From the NCBI GenBank assembly GCA_021732085.1, contig JAKFVQ010000008.1, forward strand, positions 124,001 to 188,000: 64,000 nt of DNA, in the 5' to 3' direction. Numbering within the stretch: the stretch's first letter is position 1; every line of letters starts with the position of its first letter. Shown here piece after piece: positions 45,921 through 59,284 of the stretch. The translations under genes and the position numbers were made by a program. The notes under the pieces were generated by a model that was given only the letters and a program-made list of their open reading frames with translations, had not been told where the DNA came from and ran no database searches. Source of the stretch: Candidatus Obscuribacterales bacterium (GTDB lineage Bacteria > Cyanobacteriota > Vampirovibrionia > Obscuribacterales > Obscuribacteraceae).

Positions 45921-46032
45921 CTGACAGCAATGGCGGGCAGCAAGTTATCTGCTCGATAATCGCAACAAAAGCGCGATAAATGGGGACGCGCAAAGATCTT
46001 GAGTTCCTGCCAATAAAGGAGGAGAGCGCAAA

Positions 46033-47640
46033 CTAAATCATTAAACTCTCTGCAGCTTGCCTGTGCCTGTCCAGAATTCCTTTGCGTGGCGCATCGAGCA
46101 AATGAGACCACGGCAAAAATTCGTCCTGCGGTATTTGCCTGAAAACATAGAAATCCGCCGACGGACATGACTCCGGCTCACTTCTAAAGAGCTTTTTCCA
46201 CGAACCTAACTTTCCGCTGCTTTCGGCAATTTCGAGCAGTTCTTTGCTTACGCGACGATCAGACCGCGATAAATAAGCCTGTACATCGCTCCAGTTGTGA
46301 CTTTCAGCGCGAACATCAATACCGACTTTGGCAAGATTTTTGCGAACGTACTCAAGCTTTCTCGCGCAGTCTTTGTCGCGCGGTGACCATTGAAACGGTG
46401 TTTGAGCCTTGGGTACGAACGAGCTAACGCCAAAAACTATGCGCAGATTTTTATAGCGTTTTTTGATCGCAGTAAGCAGTCTTACAGTTTCTCCCAAATC
46501 AGCCTCAATTTCGCCTGGCAATCCGACGATGCCGTAGAACTTCACCTGCTCGATTCCGCTGGCGGCAAGAATATCCATTGCTTGCCATATCTCTGCCTCA
46601 CTGAGGTTCTTTTTCATGATTGAGCGCAGACGCTCTGAGCCGGACTCCAGCGCGATGGTTACAGAACGCTGCTTCAGCGCCACCAACATTTTCAAAATCA
46701 GCGGGTCAATTGTATCCATGCGAATAGACGAGATCGAAAGCTCCAGATCCGTCATCTTCAATAGCGCGGCAGCCAAATCACTGAAATGTGGGTGCTCGGT
46801 AACCGACGGTCCAAGTAGACCAACTCTCTTCGTGTGCTTGCGAGCAAGTTCAATCTTTGCCAGCGCCGTATCCACACTTGGGAAGCGGAACGGCCTTGTG
46901 AGAAAGCTGGCCAGGCAGAATCGGCACTCTTGCGGACAGCTTCGAACTAGCTCCAAAAGGAACATGTCTCCCCAACCACCAGAAGGGCTCAAAATTACAG
47001 AATGGGCCGCATAATCTTCTGGCGCAGAGAAAGCCTGCTTTCGCGGATACTCCGGCAGATCATCATAAATCGGTTCTATTTTTTGAATAGGCCCATTTTT
47101 ATCTTCGACAATGTATCGATAGCAAGCTGGAACATACAATCCATCAATTTTAGCTAGCTGCCGTAGACGCTCTTGCCGACTAGGCAGTGAGCGAACGGAT
47201 CTCCAGGCAGCCACCAAATTCGGTATCGTAACTTCAGCATCACCTAAAAGAATTACATCAAAAAAATCAGCGAATGGTTCAGGATTCGCCGTCAGGACTG
47301 GTCCTCCACCAAAGATCAATGGAGCCGAATCGTCGCGCAAAGAACTTAAGGCTGGCACACCCGCCTGACCAAGAAGCTGAATTATGTTCGCATAATCAAG
47401 CTCCCAGGAGAGTGTAAAGCCAATGAGTTCTGAGTACTGCCATCGGTTCTCTTGTTGATCAGTAAAAGCGCGCCGCACTAAAAGATCCGGCTCTTGCTCA
47501 AGAATCCACCAAATAAGCTGATAGCCGAGCCCAGACATACCTATGGAATAGGTATTCGGATAGACCCAAGACAATTCCATATCCTGCTTATGCTTGGCAG
47601 GATATGGCAAAATCAGATTCTCGTCTTTGAAAAGATGCAT
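46033..47640 (-). CDS. B12-binding-like radical SAM protein (TIGR03960-like)
   Basis: About 535 residues from the ATG at 47640; the frame extends 29 codons upstream with no better start. Roughly residues 20-180 form a Rossmann-like B12-binding-type domain (YSIGMSGLGYQLIWWILEQE, IIFGGGPV-like LIFGGGPVLTANPEPF, VILLGDAE). The radical SAM core follows: LELVRSCPQECRFCLASF with the CxxxCxxC iron-sulfur ligands, then ALESGSERLR and KFYGIVGLPGE. The pattern resembles the TIGR03960 family, often fused or linked to TIGR03936 in tRNA/ribosomal modification contexts, but its reaction is unsettled. Confidence 0.78.
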   Translation of the reverse strand: MHLFKDENLILPYPAKHKQDMELSWVYPNTYSIGMSGLGYQLIWWILEQEPDLLVRRAFTDQQENRWQYSELIGFTLSWELDYANIIQLLGQAGVPALSSLRDDSAPLIFGGGPVLTANPEPFADFFDVILLGDAEVTIPNLVAAWRSVRSLPSRQERLRQLAKIDGLYVPACYRYIVEDKNGPIQKIEPIYDDLPEYPRKQAFSAPEDYAAHSVILSPSGGWGDMFLLELVRSCPQECRFCLASFLTRPFRFPSVDTALAKIELARKHTKRVGLLGPSVTEHPHFSDLAAALLKMTDLELSISSIRMDTIDPLILKMLVALKQRSVTIALESGSERLRSIMKKNLSEAEIWQAMDILAASGIEQVKFYGIVGLPGEIEADLGETVRLLTAIKKRYKNLRIVFGVSSFVPKAQTPFQWSPRDKDCARKLEYVRKNLAKVGIDVRAESHNWSDVQAYLSRSDRRVSKELLEIAESSGKLGSWKKLFRSEPESCPSADFYVFRQIPQDEFLPWSHLLDAPRKGILDRHRQAAESLMI

Positions 47641-47795
47641 AGCCCTACAAAAGGACGCCAGACAATCAAAGTCTAGCAAATAGAAGCTGTCGAGTGACAA
47701 AATGGAATAAGGCGCCCGGATTCCCACAGAAAAGCAAAAGCCAAGAAGCTTTAGTCCTTGGCTTTGCTATGAATTCAATTAACTAGTAATTTGCG

Positions 47796-48260
47796 CTAAA
47801 TTGAGAGCTGCCGGCCGGAACGGCGCGGCTTTTTGGGTAAATGCTTTTGCCAATCGTCTGCCAGGCTGGAGAAGAACTCATGTGCATCAAGCACATCGTC
47901 ATATCCGATGCGAGCAGCGCCAGCAAATTTTTGTATATCGCCCTTGGTCCAATCAGCCGGATAGGGTGGATCGTCCAATTCAGACTTAGAATATGCTTTT
48001 GCCAGGCTATTAGCCTTCTCTGCAGTCTTTCCAGATCCGCTCATGCCGACGAGCGCGATTCCTAAAGGCTGCCCGCAGTTAGAGCACCCAACTTTAACAA
48101 CGACCATCCCAGGTTCTTCCCGGATCAACTCGATTCCATCAGCGGAATAATTCTTACAGCAATGCTTGCAGGATCGTTGCTGAAAATATTCCTGGATCAA
48201 ATGGAAACCGTTGCTCTGGGAATTCCCCTCGTGGAAATTTCCGCCGCAAGACTCGTACAT
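47796..48260 (-). CDS. Hypothetical protein with two CxxC pairs
   Basis: 154 residues. SCKHCCKNYSADGIELI and VVVKVGCSNCGQPLGIAL form a zinc-ribbon-like pair of CxxC knuckles about 28 residues apart. The C-terminal half has PPYPADWTKGDIQKFAG and ARIGYDDVLDAHEFFSSLADDWQKHL, a helical motif I do not recognise. A match to the Walker A pattern (GMSGSGKT) sits between the two but lacks any NTPase fold around it. Confidence 0.6.
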   Translation of the reverse strand: MYESCGGNFHEGNSQSNGFHLIQEYFQQRSCKHCCKNYSADGIELIREEPGMVVVKVGCSNCGQPLGIALVGMSGSGKTAEKANSLAKAYSKSELDDPPYPADWTKGDIQKFAGAARIGYDDVLDAHEFFSSLADDWQKHLPKKPRRSGRQLSI

Positions 48261-50374
<2,114 letters not shown>

Positions 50375-50404
50375 ATCTGCGAAGAACCGCTAAAGAGATC
50401 AAAT

Positions 50405-50441
50405 CACTAAGAGGGCTGCGAAATTCGCAGCCCTCTTAGTG
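50405..50441. terminator. Bidirectional terminator between eno and convergent gene
   Basis: CACTAAGAGGGCTGCGAA (50405-50422) and its exact complement (50424-50441) leave a one-base centre. The stem is very stable but no long T-run follows. It can stop transcription from both sides. Confidence 0.75.
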
Positions 50442-50462
50442 TCGTTCCGCCGTACTCAGACT

Positions 50463-51086
50463 TTATTTGCTTCCGCGTTCCATGGCGACATTCTCAAATC
50501 CACCGATGCGAACGAGCAATGAACGTGTGCGATAACGACCGACATATTGACCGCCGACATACTGGTCGACTTCGCTTTCGGAAACCATCTTATTAGGATC
50601 AACTACTTGGTAGTGGTCACGCGAGCGCGCTGCCCATCCGCCGTTGGTCTGGTCACCGTAGTAGAAGTTGGTTTTGTCCATTACATATGAAGCCGTTGAG
50701 AAAGCTGTGACTGAAGCTTGTGTTTCGGTCCAGCCTGGTTGCTGAAAACGAGCCATAATGCGGCCGTCATCAACTTTGACAAAATTCAAACGAGAAACAA
50801 CTTGCTGACCGGGAACGACGGTATCAACGAGTGAATCGATAACTGTACTGACACATTCCCAGGTTCCCTGGAGTTCTGCCGGGAAAGAATCGGTTCTTGC
50901 CGGAGCTACAGCCTCTTGCACAGCAGCGCTGTAGATCTTGGAGCTGGCACTGTCAGCGGTATCGGAAACATAACCATGAAGAGTAGCAGCTTGTGCCGGA
51001 ATGGCGGTTACGAATGATACGGCAAGCATTAAAACAGCACTGCGGATGGCTTCAGTCTTTTCGACTAATTTGACATGCGCTTTCAT
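50463..51086 (-). CDS. Secreted hypothetical protein
   Basis: 207 residues from the ATG at 51086, chosen because GGCAGG stands five bases upstream (the frame opens seven codons earlier). A signal peptide (AVLMLAVSFVTAIPAQA) is followed by a mature domain with FPAELQGTWECVSTVIDSLV, RFQQPGWTETQASVT and MDKTNFYYGDQTNGGW. The GTWECV and strand-rich pattern suggests a lipocalin-like or beta-barrel binding domain, but no family is certain. Confidence 0.6.
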   Translation of the reverse strand: MKAHVKLVEKTEAIRSAVLMLAVSFVTAIPAQAATLHGYVSDTADSASSKIYSAAVQEAVAPARTDSFPAELQGTWECVSTVIDSLVDTVVPGQQVVSRLNFVKVDDGRIMARFQQPGWTETQASVTAFSTASYVMDKTNFYYGDQTNGGWAARSRDHYQVVDPNKMVSESEVDQYVGGQYVGRYRTRSLLVRIGGFENVAMERGSK

Positions 51087-52808
<1,722 letters not shown>

Positions 52809-52833
52809 GGTTCTGCCTTCACGAGTTATGGGG

Positions 52834-52866
52834 AAAGGAGTTGCGCAAGCGGCTCCTTTTTCTTTT
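52834..52866 (+). terminator. Intrinsic terminator of ahcY
   Basis: AAAGGAGTTGC (52834-52844) pairs with GCGGCTCCTTT (52849-52859) around a GCAA tetraloop with two G-T pairs. The tail TTCTTTTGG is T-rich. Confidence 0.88.
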
Positions 52867-52956
52867 GGACTGAAAAACACAAACGTACAATTCGAACCTT
52901 AGTATTCATAAAAACGCGAATGCGAGCAGCGCCATTCTCGCAAAGTTACGCTCGTC

Positions 52957-53955
52957 CTAACTCTTTGACGCGGCGTCCTTTCCCAGAAATGCGGAAATCG
53001 CCGAGAGTGCTTGAAAGTCCATTTTCTCTACAATATCGTTATGACCAGCATCTGGAAGCTCTACAAGATATCGCGTTCCTGAGCTTGCCGCGTAAAGATC
53101 CCTTGAATTATGCGCAGGAATAATCTCATCCTTTCTGCCATGGATCAAAAGAACAGGAGGATGATTTCCTTCCAGAAATTTTCTGGTATCAAGATGCTTG
53201 CACGGAAAAACGAATTCAGGATAGATAGCTGTTAGAGGCACCTTCTCGCGGGCGATTTGCGGCAAGGACTGAAAGCCTGATTGCAAAATGATCTTCTTTG
53301 CACAACGCAGACGCGCAAGCTCACAAGTAATTCCAGTGCCAATTGATTCACCGTACAAAACGATTTCCTGCTTTGTATCTTTGATACTGGAAAGACAATC
53401 GAAGGCGGCGGTCGCATCCAAACAGCACTTATCGATACTCGGGCTCCCTGTGCTCAAGCCATAACCTTCGTAGTCATAAATAAAAACGGAAGCGCCGGTT
53501 TCCAACAATAGCTTTATCAAAGACTTTCGATGAGTAATATTACCCGCGTTCCCGTGGCTGATGAGAACAACATGCAAAGATGCGGGGTTGGAAAAATACC
53601 ATCCGTGAAGACGCTCGCTTCCAGAGCGAAATAGAATGTCTTGCTTCTTGACCCCGGCGATAGAATCGAAATCGTAATAGCCGGTGACGTATGGATGGAA
53701 TAGCACGGTGTTATAGAAAGGCATTGCTATTAATGGCGAGAAAAGTGCGTAATAAATAGCCGCTTTCATAGCAGCGACCTGAGCCTTCTTCGAATCAAGC
53801 GCTTTCAGCTCGCTAAAACAATTGCTCCAACCATTAAAAGTAAAAGGAGCCAGCAAAAAGCGGATGGCTCGCCAGAAGAATCCGAAACGTCCCGCGCTGC
53901 CAGCCGTCTCATCCAAAGCCAGCGAATTGCCGTCGTTCAAAATGCGACCTCGCAA
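52957..53955 (-). CDS. Alpha/beta hydrolase, BEM46-like
   Basis: 332 residues. After a membrane-like segment at about 60-80 the hydrolase fold shows the oxyanion loop SHGNAGNITHR, YEGYGLSTGSP, nucleophile Ser in LYGESIGTGIT, Asp in IHGRKDEIIP and His in PDAGHND. This is the Ser-Asp-His triad of the BEM46/ABHD13-type hydrolases, often membrane-bound and acting on lipid or ester substrates of unknown identity. Convergent with ahcY. Confidence 0.82.
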   Translation of the reverse strand: MRGRILNDGNSLALDETAGSAGRFGFFWRAIRFLLAPFTFNGWSNCFSELKALDSKKAQVAAMKAAIYYALFSPLIAMPFYNTVLFHPYVTGYYDFDSIAGVKKQDILFRSGSERLHGWYFSNPASLHVVLISHGNAGNITHRKSLIKLLLETGASVFIYDYEGYGLSTGSPSIDKCCLDATAAFDCLSSIKDTKQEIVLYGESIGTGITCELARLRCAKKIILQSGFQSLPQIAREKVPLTAIYPEFVFPCKHLDTRKFLEGNHPPVLLIHGRKDEIIPAHNSRDLYAASSGTRYLVELPDAGHNDIVEKMDFQALSAISAFLGKDAASKS

Positions 53956-54207
53956 TGGAAAAGCCTTCAGGGAACAGTCTTTCTGTTATAAAGCAAAGAG
54001 CAAGTCAAGAGCAGATGGCGGGACACTTAATGAAGTGTTCTCAGCCTCTGGAAGGGTTGATGAACCATCCACCTTGGATTTAAAGCTAGCCCAGATAGAG
54101 CATCCCCAGATATGATCGCTGGCAGGATAAAGCGAACGCATTAGTTGATTGGGCAATTCGTTGAATGATCCCGCACGAAAGCATCTTGCGAATCGGCTTA
54201 ATGGGAG

Positions 54208-54447
54208 ATGGCAGTGAGCAAAGACAATCAGCTCAAAGGTTCAGATAGCATCGGAGAGGCTTGGCTTGACGACAGCGGGACTATTCATATGCACTTATCG
54301 CGCACAAGTGACGGGCAAGACCTAAACGCTGTCTTCACTTATCTGAAAACGGATCCAAACTACGAAAAGATTTTGCAGCATCTTGGAGGACTCATCCAAG
54401 GCGAAAAGAAACTAGTTCCACCCTGGAAGAACGAGCTTCCCAGGTGA
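54208..54447 (+). CDS. Small hypothetical protein
   Basis: 79 residues from the ATG at 54208, or 77 from a GTG at 54214 that stands six bases after GGGAG and so has the better ribosome site. Sequence: GEAWLDDSGTIHMHLSRTSD, then DLNAVFTYLKTDPNYEKILQHLGG. It looks like a compact alpha/beta protein. No family known. Confidence 0.55.
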   Translation: MAVSKDNQLKGSDSIGEAWLDDSGTIHMHLSRTSDGQDLNAVFTYLKTDPNYEKILQHLGGLIQGEKKLVPPWKNELPR

Positions 54448-54555
54448 AAACATGGTTCCGGCTCCCGACTGACGCATTTACATCAGGCCGCCGCGACAAA
54501 TACTTGCCCATTACGAAAAGGCGCCTGCGAAAAATCAGAACGGAAAAACAACTCT

Positions 54556-55314
54556 CTAGTTGATCTTCTGGAACATGTATCCGATACCGCGGGCGGTGAG
54601 GATCAAGTCAGGATTGGACGAATCATCCTCGAGCTTCGAGCGCAGACGGCTGATGTGAACGTCAACCACACGAGTGTCGATGCGGTGATCAGGAGGATAA
54701 GCCCAGACCTGCTGGAGAATTTCACTTCGGGAGAACGGTTTACCTGAGTTAGTAACCAACAGCTCAAGCAAACTGAATTCCATGCCAGTTAAGCGGATGC
54801 GCTCGTTCTTCTTAGTGACCTGACGCTTGTTAAGATCAATCTTCAAATTGCCGATGCTAATAACGTTGGTAGTCTTGCTGGTGGAAGCATCTTGCGTACG
54901 TTCAACAGTCCGGCGGAGCACAGCTTTAATACGAGCTTCAAGTTCGCTCGGGCTAAAAGGTTTGACCACGTAATCGTCAGCACCGATTTCAAGCCCCTGG
55001 ATTCTATTGGAAACATCTGCAACAGCTGTAAGCATGATAATTGGTGTATCGGACGTCTTGCGGATTTCTCGGCAGACTTCATAACCATCCAACTTGGGAA
55101 GCATAACGTCAAGTATCACAAGGTCTGGTTGAAAAGCGTTAAATTGATCCAAAGCCTCTTGGCCATCAGCTGCGGTGGCAACGTTATATCCTGCCATCTT
55201 CAATCTCGTTTCGAGAATTCGTCTGATGGAAGCTTCATCGTCAACGACTAGAATTTTTTCCTGGCTATTTTGACCTTCCACGTCCCGACCTTCCCCTGCT
55301 AACTCAGTATTCAT
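54556..55314 (-). CDS. rpaB: OmpR-type response regulator, RpaB/Ycf27-like
   Basis: 252 residues from the ATG at 55314; an in-frame TTG 11 codons earlier is the alternative. Receiver: EKILVVDDEASIRRILETRL, Asp in PDLVILDVMLPKLDGYEVC, IIMLTAVADVSNRIQGLEIG, YVVKPFSPSELEARIKAVLR. Winged helix: ELLVTNSGKPFSRSEILQQV and DTRVVDVHISRLRSKLEDD. These segments match cyanobacterial RpaB (Ycf27) closely. RpaB controls light, redox and stress genes in cyanobacteria and plastids; in a non-photosynthetic cell its targets must differ. Its usual kinase is of NblS/Hik33 type, which is not in this window. Confidence 0.9.
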   Translation of the reverse strand: MNTELAGEGRDVEGQNSQEKILVVDDEASIRRILETRLKMAGYNVATAADGQEALDQFNAFQPDLVILDVMLPKLDGYEVCREIRKTSDTPIIMLTAVADVSNRIQGLEIGADDYVVKPFSPSELEARIKAVLRRTVERTQDASTSKTTNVISIGNLKIDLNKRQVTKKNERIRLTGMEFSLLELLVTNSGKPFSRSEILQQVWAYPPDHRIDTRVVDVHISRLRSKLEDDSSNPDLILTARGIGYMFQKIN

Positions 55315-55520
55315 TTTAGTAAGTCTGCCGATCTTTTCTAAGCTCAATCAATGCACCGCCTTGGGGCGCAGCTTTATATGTATCACAATTGGCCGAATAA
55401 CTGCTGACATAGACTTCAGATCAATGTGAAAACCGGCCGTGTCATTGACCCATCGACCTTCTGCAGCTCACGGCCAATACGTAATAGCGCTGCAGCCAAG
55501 TGGTAAGTGACAAATTCAGA

Positions 55521-55754
55521 TCAAAAAGAATTAAGGCAAGTCGGAGTTGTCTCGGCAGCGATCGAGGCGATATTGACATGCGCAAATTGATCGAAATGAC
55601 ATCCCGTCGTCAAGCGCAACACCTTCATTATCAGCTCAAGCTCCGGCAGGTGCTGATTTCCGAGTAGGGGCAGAAACACGTCATGAATAAGACGAAACAA
55701 ATTATTCGCCTCCCCGATGCTTGATGCAGCCATGGATTTTTCGATGTTGAACAT
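55521..55754 (-). CDS. Possible small protein with LLGNQ motif
   Basis: 77 residues. IHDVFLPLLGNQHLPELELI resembles MDSLLGNQTLPDLKEAIGV of the hypothetical protein at 24341-24910. The rest is not recognised. The ribosome site is weak and the frame could be chance; the shared motif is the only support. Confidence 0.35.
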   Translation of the reverse strand: MFNIEKSMAASSIGEANNLFRLIHDVFLPLLGNQHLPELELIMKVLRLTTGCHFDQFAHVNIASIAAETTPTCLNSF

Positions 55755-56241
55755 TCATCGACGCGAAGCTCCCTCCGAAAAAAACTGAATTCTAAGCCAA
55801 TATTTTGCGTAAAGAATGCCGGAATATCTTCAGGTCCCGAGGGTTCAGGCATTATGGCTTCAAAATGCCAGCTGGCAAGAATATTCCTCAACAGCAACTA
55901 TATAGATGGTCTTCAGCATCAAGAAAAGAGATGTCAAACACTCATCGAAAAGCACTGCGCAGATCTCGAAAGCGTGCGCGCTGCTTGAAAAACCGGTTCA
56001 AGCTTTTCAAGTAATAAAGTATCATTTCGCATTAGCGAAAATAGACATGTCAGATGGCACCACGCGCGACACCGACTGGTGCTAAACAACACCGCGTTGT
56101 CATTCCCTTGACTGGCTGATAAGAGACTATTTTTTAAATTATGCCCAGTCTGATGAAAATTGGTACTATCTCATCAGCAAAAATCTTGTTAGAATCCTGC
56201 CACACAGTAGAGGAATTGAAACGCTCCCTTGACAATAATTT

Positions 56242-56520
56242 GTGATCCGAAAGGCACCACATACGGTTGTCATTGAAAGCAAAAATCAAACTTCCGCAAC
56301 AATTTGGTTGCAAATTGTGAGAAAGCCGAAATACCCCCAACGTTCGGCAATTAGAGTTACTGACCAAGGACTTGAACATATACAAATGGCATCCCAAGTT
56401 ACTAGTTTTAGTCCCGCCCTCAACGCTCTTGGTTTCTCATTACTAGAAGAAAAAATTGTGTCATCTCAAACAGTCATGCTAAGGTTATTGGCTGAATCGA
56501 TGGTTGTGATCTGCTCATAA
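56242..56520 (+). CDS. Possible small protein upstream of the secretin gene
   Basis: 92 residues from a GTG, ending 34 bases before the secretin ATG. Sequence VVIESKNQTSATIWLQIVRK, then NALGFSLLEEKIVSSQTVML looks protein-like, with alternating strands and a helix. No ribosome site before the GTG. Unknown function. Confidence 0.3.
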   Translation: MIRKAPHTVVIESKNQTSATIWLQIVRKPKYPQRSAIRVTDQGLEHIQMASQVTSFSPALNALGFSLLEEKIVSSQTVMLRLLAESMVVICS

Positions 56521-56554
56521 GGCACGTAGAGGTTAGAAAGAGGAAGGATCTTTT

Positions 56555-59131
56555 ATGAACAAGCCCCAGTTGTGCTTATCCCTAACGCTTTCACTTGCAC
56601 TTCTGCAGGCAAACTTACTACAGGCGAGTGCGTCTCCAGGCTCCGCGGCAATCTGGGAAAAACTTGCCGGAGCTTCTCAAGCTAGCTCCAAAAGTAATGC
56701 AAAGTCTGGTCAGAAACGCGTAACGCAAGTAAGCAAAAAAAGCACAGTAGCGAAAAGCTCAGCTCCACTTAATGCCACTGGTATCGCCAATAGTGGCACC
56801 AGCGGACAAGTAGCTTTGTTCTTCGGCAAAGACAAATCGGCAGGAACGAAGACAGCCCCAGGTGCTGCTCTTACAATCCACTCACCGATGTCTGAACAAG
56901 ACTCAGCACCGGAAGCTACGGCAAGCACCGAGCAACCGAAACTGGTCGCAATGGACAACAGCGTAACCAGCGATGCAGCTGGTACCGAATCAGCTCCGTT
57001 GCCAGCACCGGCAGTTGCGTCAAAGAGCTCGAACAAAGAGCTTATCGCTCAACTAGCTCCAGACCAAATTTTGGCTGACGCAAATGATGGTTCTTCGACA
57101 GCAGTTGCTCCGATTCCTCCAGTCGTTTCCGGAACGGTAGACCTGGAAGAGTTCAAGCCAAGCAACACCATCGATTTGAAGGTTGCTCAATCACGCACAT
57201 TCAAACTGCGCAACAAAATTATCCGTACATCTATAAGTGATCCTTCGATTGCAGAACCAGTAGTCGTTGCCGAAAACCAAATGGTTCTCCTCGGTAAAGC
57301 TCCTGGTGGCGCCACCCTGGTTATCTGGGACGACGCCGGTAACTCCGTAGCAATCGACGTTAAGGTCGCTCGCGATTACTCTCAACTGCAATCGATGCTT
57401 CGTGAAATCGACCCACGTATCATCGTTAAGCCCTTCAACGTCAATGGTTCAGATCGCGTAGTCCTTCAGGGCGATGTCGATCACCCAGAATCAGTGATCA
57501 GAGCATTTGCAGTCGCCAACGCTTTCATGGATGACCGCGGAATGGCAATCACCGTTTCTAACAGCCGTATCATCGGCGTCAGACCTGGTGAGCAAGGTGG
57601 TTCTGGTAACGCCGCAGGCGGTAACACCGGCGCCCTCTCAGCAATCGGTCAAGTTGACCGCTATACATTCTTCGGCAACCAAAACAACAACATAAGCAAA
57701 GCCCAAACCATCATCTCCGATGGCGGCAGAGTCACCAGCTTGATTCAAATCCGCAAGACTCCGCTTATCGTGTTGCACTGCACCTTCATGGAAATGAACT
57801 CCGCGTCGGTACGTGAATTGGGTCTACAACTCGGTATCGGTTTCACCAGCCAAACCTTCGGTTTTGCAATAGGTGGTAACCCACAATCCGCAGTTAACAA
57901 CACCAACTTCCTGACCACGCAACCTGGAACCAACGGGACATTCGGAACCTTCCAAAATCCTGTTTATCCTGGTCAGAACCAGCTAGCAGCGACCAACCTT
58001 TCCGGATTGGCAAACATCCAAGGTGGTGGCGCTCCTGGTATCAACTTCCTGAACCAACTCTTCACACCGAACCCGACAGTAACGGTAGGATCCGGCGGTA
58101 ACACAGTTACAACCGTCCCACCAGGTTTGGTGCAAGCACTAGCTTCGCAAGCAGTTGTTGCCCCAGGAACCAACCCGTTCTTCGGCGCCAGCACCGCTCC
58201 AGTTAACTTCTTGGGCGGCGGTCTGAACAACGTGTTCTCCAACCTCGGTCTTGGTGTTATCAACGGACTTCCGTCACTACTCGGCGGTCAAGCTCTGTTC
58301 GGTAACCCCGGTGGTGCAACCTTCACACAAGCTGACTTGGCTAACATGTTCCAAGCGGTATCGAACTTCTCGACAGGCAACGCATCTCGCTGGTCAATCA
58401 ACCCGACAACACACGGTACGATCGGTTACTCGAGAGCACGTATCCTGGCTGAACCAACACTGGTCACCATCTCTGGTGAAAGAGCTGCGTTCCTGGCAGG
58501 CGGTGAAATTCCAATTCTGCAATCAATTGCAACAGCTGGTACAGCCGCTCAGTCAATCGTGTTCGAACCATACGGCTTGAGACTGAACATGATCCCGGTT
58601 CTTCTGGAAAACGGAACAATCAACCTCCAGGTCTCCCCTGAAGAAAGATTGCTCGACAGAGCCAACTCCTTCATTCTGCCTAACCAAGCAGCAGCAGGTG
58701 GTGCGGTATCTTCGGTTCCAGCTTTCACAACCAGAAAGACCCAAACGACAGTTGAAATGAAGCCCGGACAAGAGCTCTTCATCTCCGGACTCGTATCACA
58801 AAACAGCGGTCGTACCTTGCAGAAAACTCCTATGATCGGTGAAGTACCGGTACTCGGCGCTCTCTACCGCTCGAAGGCATTTGCAAAGAACGAAAGCGAA
58901 CTTATCGTCTCTGTACGTCCCGAAGTGATCCTGCCAGGCAGCCCTGGACAGCTCAAGATCCCTGCGGAACTCAACAAGATGGAAGGACGTCGTGACCTCA
59001 ACATTCTTCAAGTTGAGCCAAGCGTAATCGACGAAGGCCAATACACCAGCGGTATGGTCGAGAAAACCTTCCCAATCCCGAACACACTGCCAGCCGGTGC
59101 TCCAATCCCGGACAACAACGGCACCAAGTAA
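56555..59131 (+). CDS. Secretin of the CpaC/RcpA (Tad pilus) type
   Basis: 858 residues. A signal peptide (LCLSLTLSLALLQANLLQASA) and a 170-residue Ser/Ala/Lys-rich linker lead to a pilus-type N-terminal domain (about 197-270, LKVAQSRTFKLRNKIIRTSI, VLLGKAPGGATLVIWD), a BON-like domain, then the secretin barrel (about 620-805: ARILAEPTLVTISGERAAFL, LQVSPEERLLDR, MKPGQELFISGLVSQ, MIGEVPVLGALYRSKAF). Between them is a 200-residue Gly/Asn/Gln-rich insertion. Secretins form outer-membrane pores for pili or secretion. No other Tad genes are nearby. Codon use looks strongly biased, suggesting high expression. A terminator follows. Confidence 0.9.
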   Translation: MNKPQLCLSLTLSLALLQANLLQASASPGSAAIWEKLAGASQASSKSNAKSGQKRVTQVSKKSTVAKSSAPLNATGIANSGTSGQVALFFGKDKSAGTKTAPGAALTIHSPMSEQDSAPEATASTEQPKLVAMDNSVTSDAAGTESAPLPAPAVASKSSNKELIAQLAPDQILADANDGSSTAVAPIPPVVSGTVDLEEFKPSNTIDLKVAQSRTFKLRNKIIRTSISDPSIAEPVVVAENQMVLLGKAPGGATLVIWDDAGNSVAIDVKVARDYSQLQSMLREIDPRIIVKPFNVNGSDRVVLQGDVDHPESVIRAFAVANAFMDDRGMAITVSNSRIIGVRPGEQGGSGNAAGGNTGALSAIGQVDRYTFFGNQNNNISKAQTIISDGGRVTSLIQIRKTPLIVLHCTFMEMNSASVRELGLQLGIGFTSQTFGFAIGGNPQSAVNNTNFLTTQPGTNGTFGTFQNPVYPGQNQLAATNLSGLANIQGGGAPGINFLNQLFTPNPTVTVGSGGNTVTTVPPGLVQALASQAVVAPGTNPFFGASTAPVNFLGGGLNNVFSNLGLGVINGLPSLLGGQALFGNPGGATFTQADLANMFQAVSNFSTGNASRWSINPTTHGTIGYSRARILAEPTLVTISGERAAFLAGGEIPILQSIATAGTAAQSIVFEPYGLRLNMIPVLLENGTINLQVSPEERLLDRANSFILPNQAAAGGAVSSVPAFTTRKTQTTVEMKPGQELFISGLVSQNSGRTLQKTPMIGEVPVLGALYRSKAFAKNESELIVSVRPEVILPGSPGQLKIPAELNKMEGRRDLNILQVEPSVIDEGQYTSGMVEKTFPIPNTLPAGAPIPDNNGTK

Positions 59132-59155
59132 GGATCGGACAAGTAAGAGATATAC

Positions 59156-59185
59156 AAAGGGAGGCGAAAGCCTCCCTTTCTCTTT
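59156..59185 (+). terminator. Intrinsic terminator of the secretin gene
   Basis: AAAGGGAGGC (59156-59165) and GCCTCCCTTT (59170-59179) flank a GAAA tetraloop, followed by CTCTTT. It lies 25 bases after the stop codon. Confidence 0.88.
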
Positions 59186-59284
59186 GTGCTTCCTTTGTTC
59201 GCCTCTGCTCAACGAATCAAATGCGTCTATATGGTTGGTGTTGCAACAGCCCCTTGTTGATCTTAGATCGCGCGCGGTTGTGTG

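Larger units (their letters stand above)
55315..56554. other. Long region between rpaB and the secretin gene
   Basis: About 1.2 kb with only two short possible genes (55521-55754 minus and 56242-56520 plus). At 55986-56013 is a hairpin with CTTGAAAA and TTTTCAAG arms. A lone TTGACA lies at 56229 without a matching -10. Confidence 0.35.

Noticed and set aside
45656-45979. Plus-strand frame overlapping the small 45708 gene
   Set aside because: Composition is unlike protein; the overlapping frame with a hydrophobic N-terminus and ribosome site is better.
47796-48260. Walker A motif (GMSGSGKT) in the CxxC protein
   Set aside because: The pattern fits but no strand-loop-helix context, Walker B or other NTPase motif is present.
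55805-56014. Short Arg/Lys-rich frame
   Set aside because: Basic composition, weak ribosome site, ends in a hairpin; too little support.
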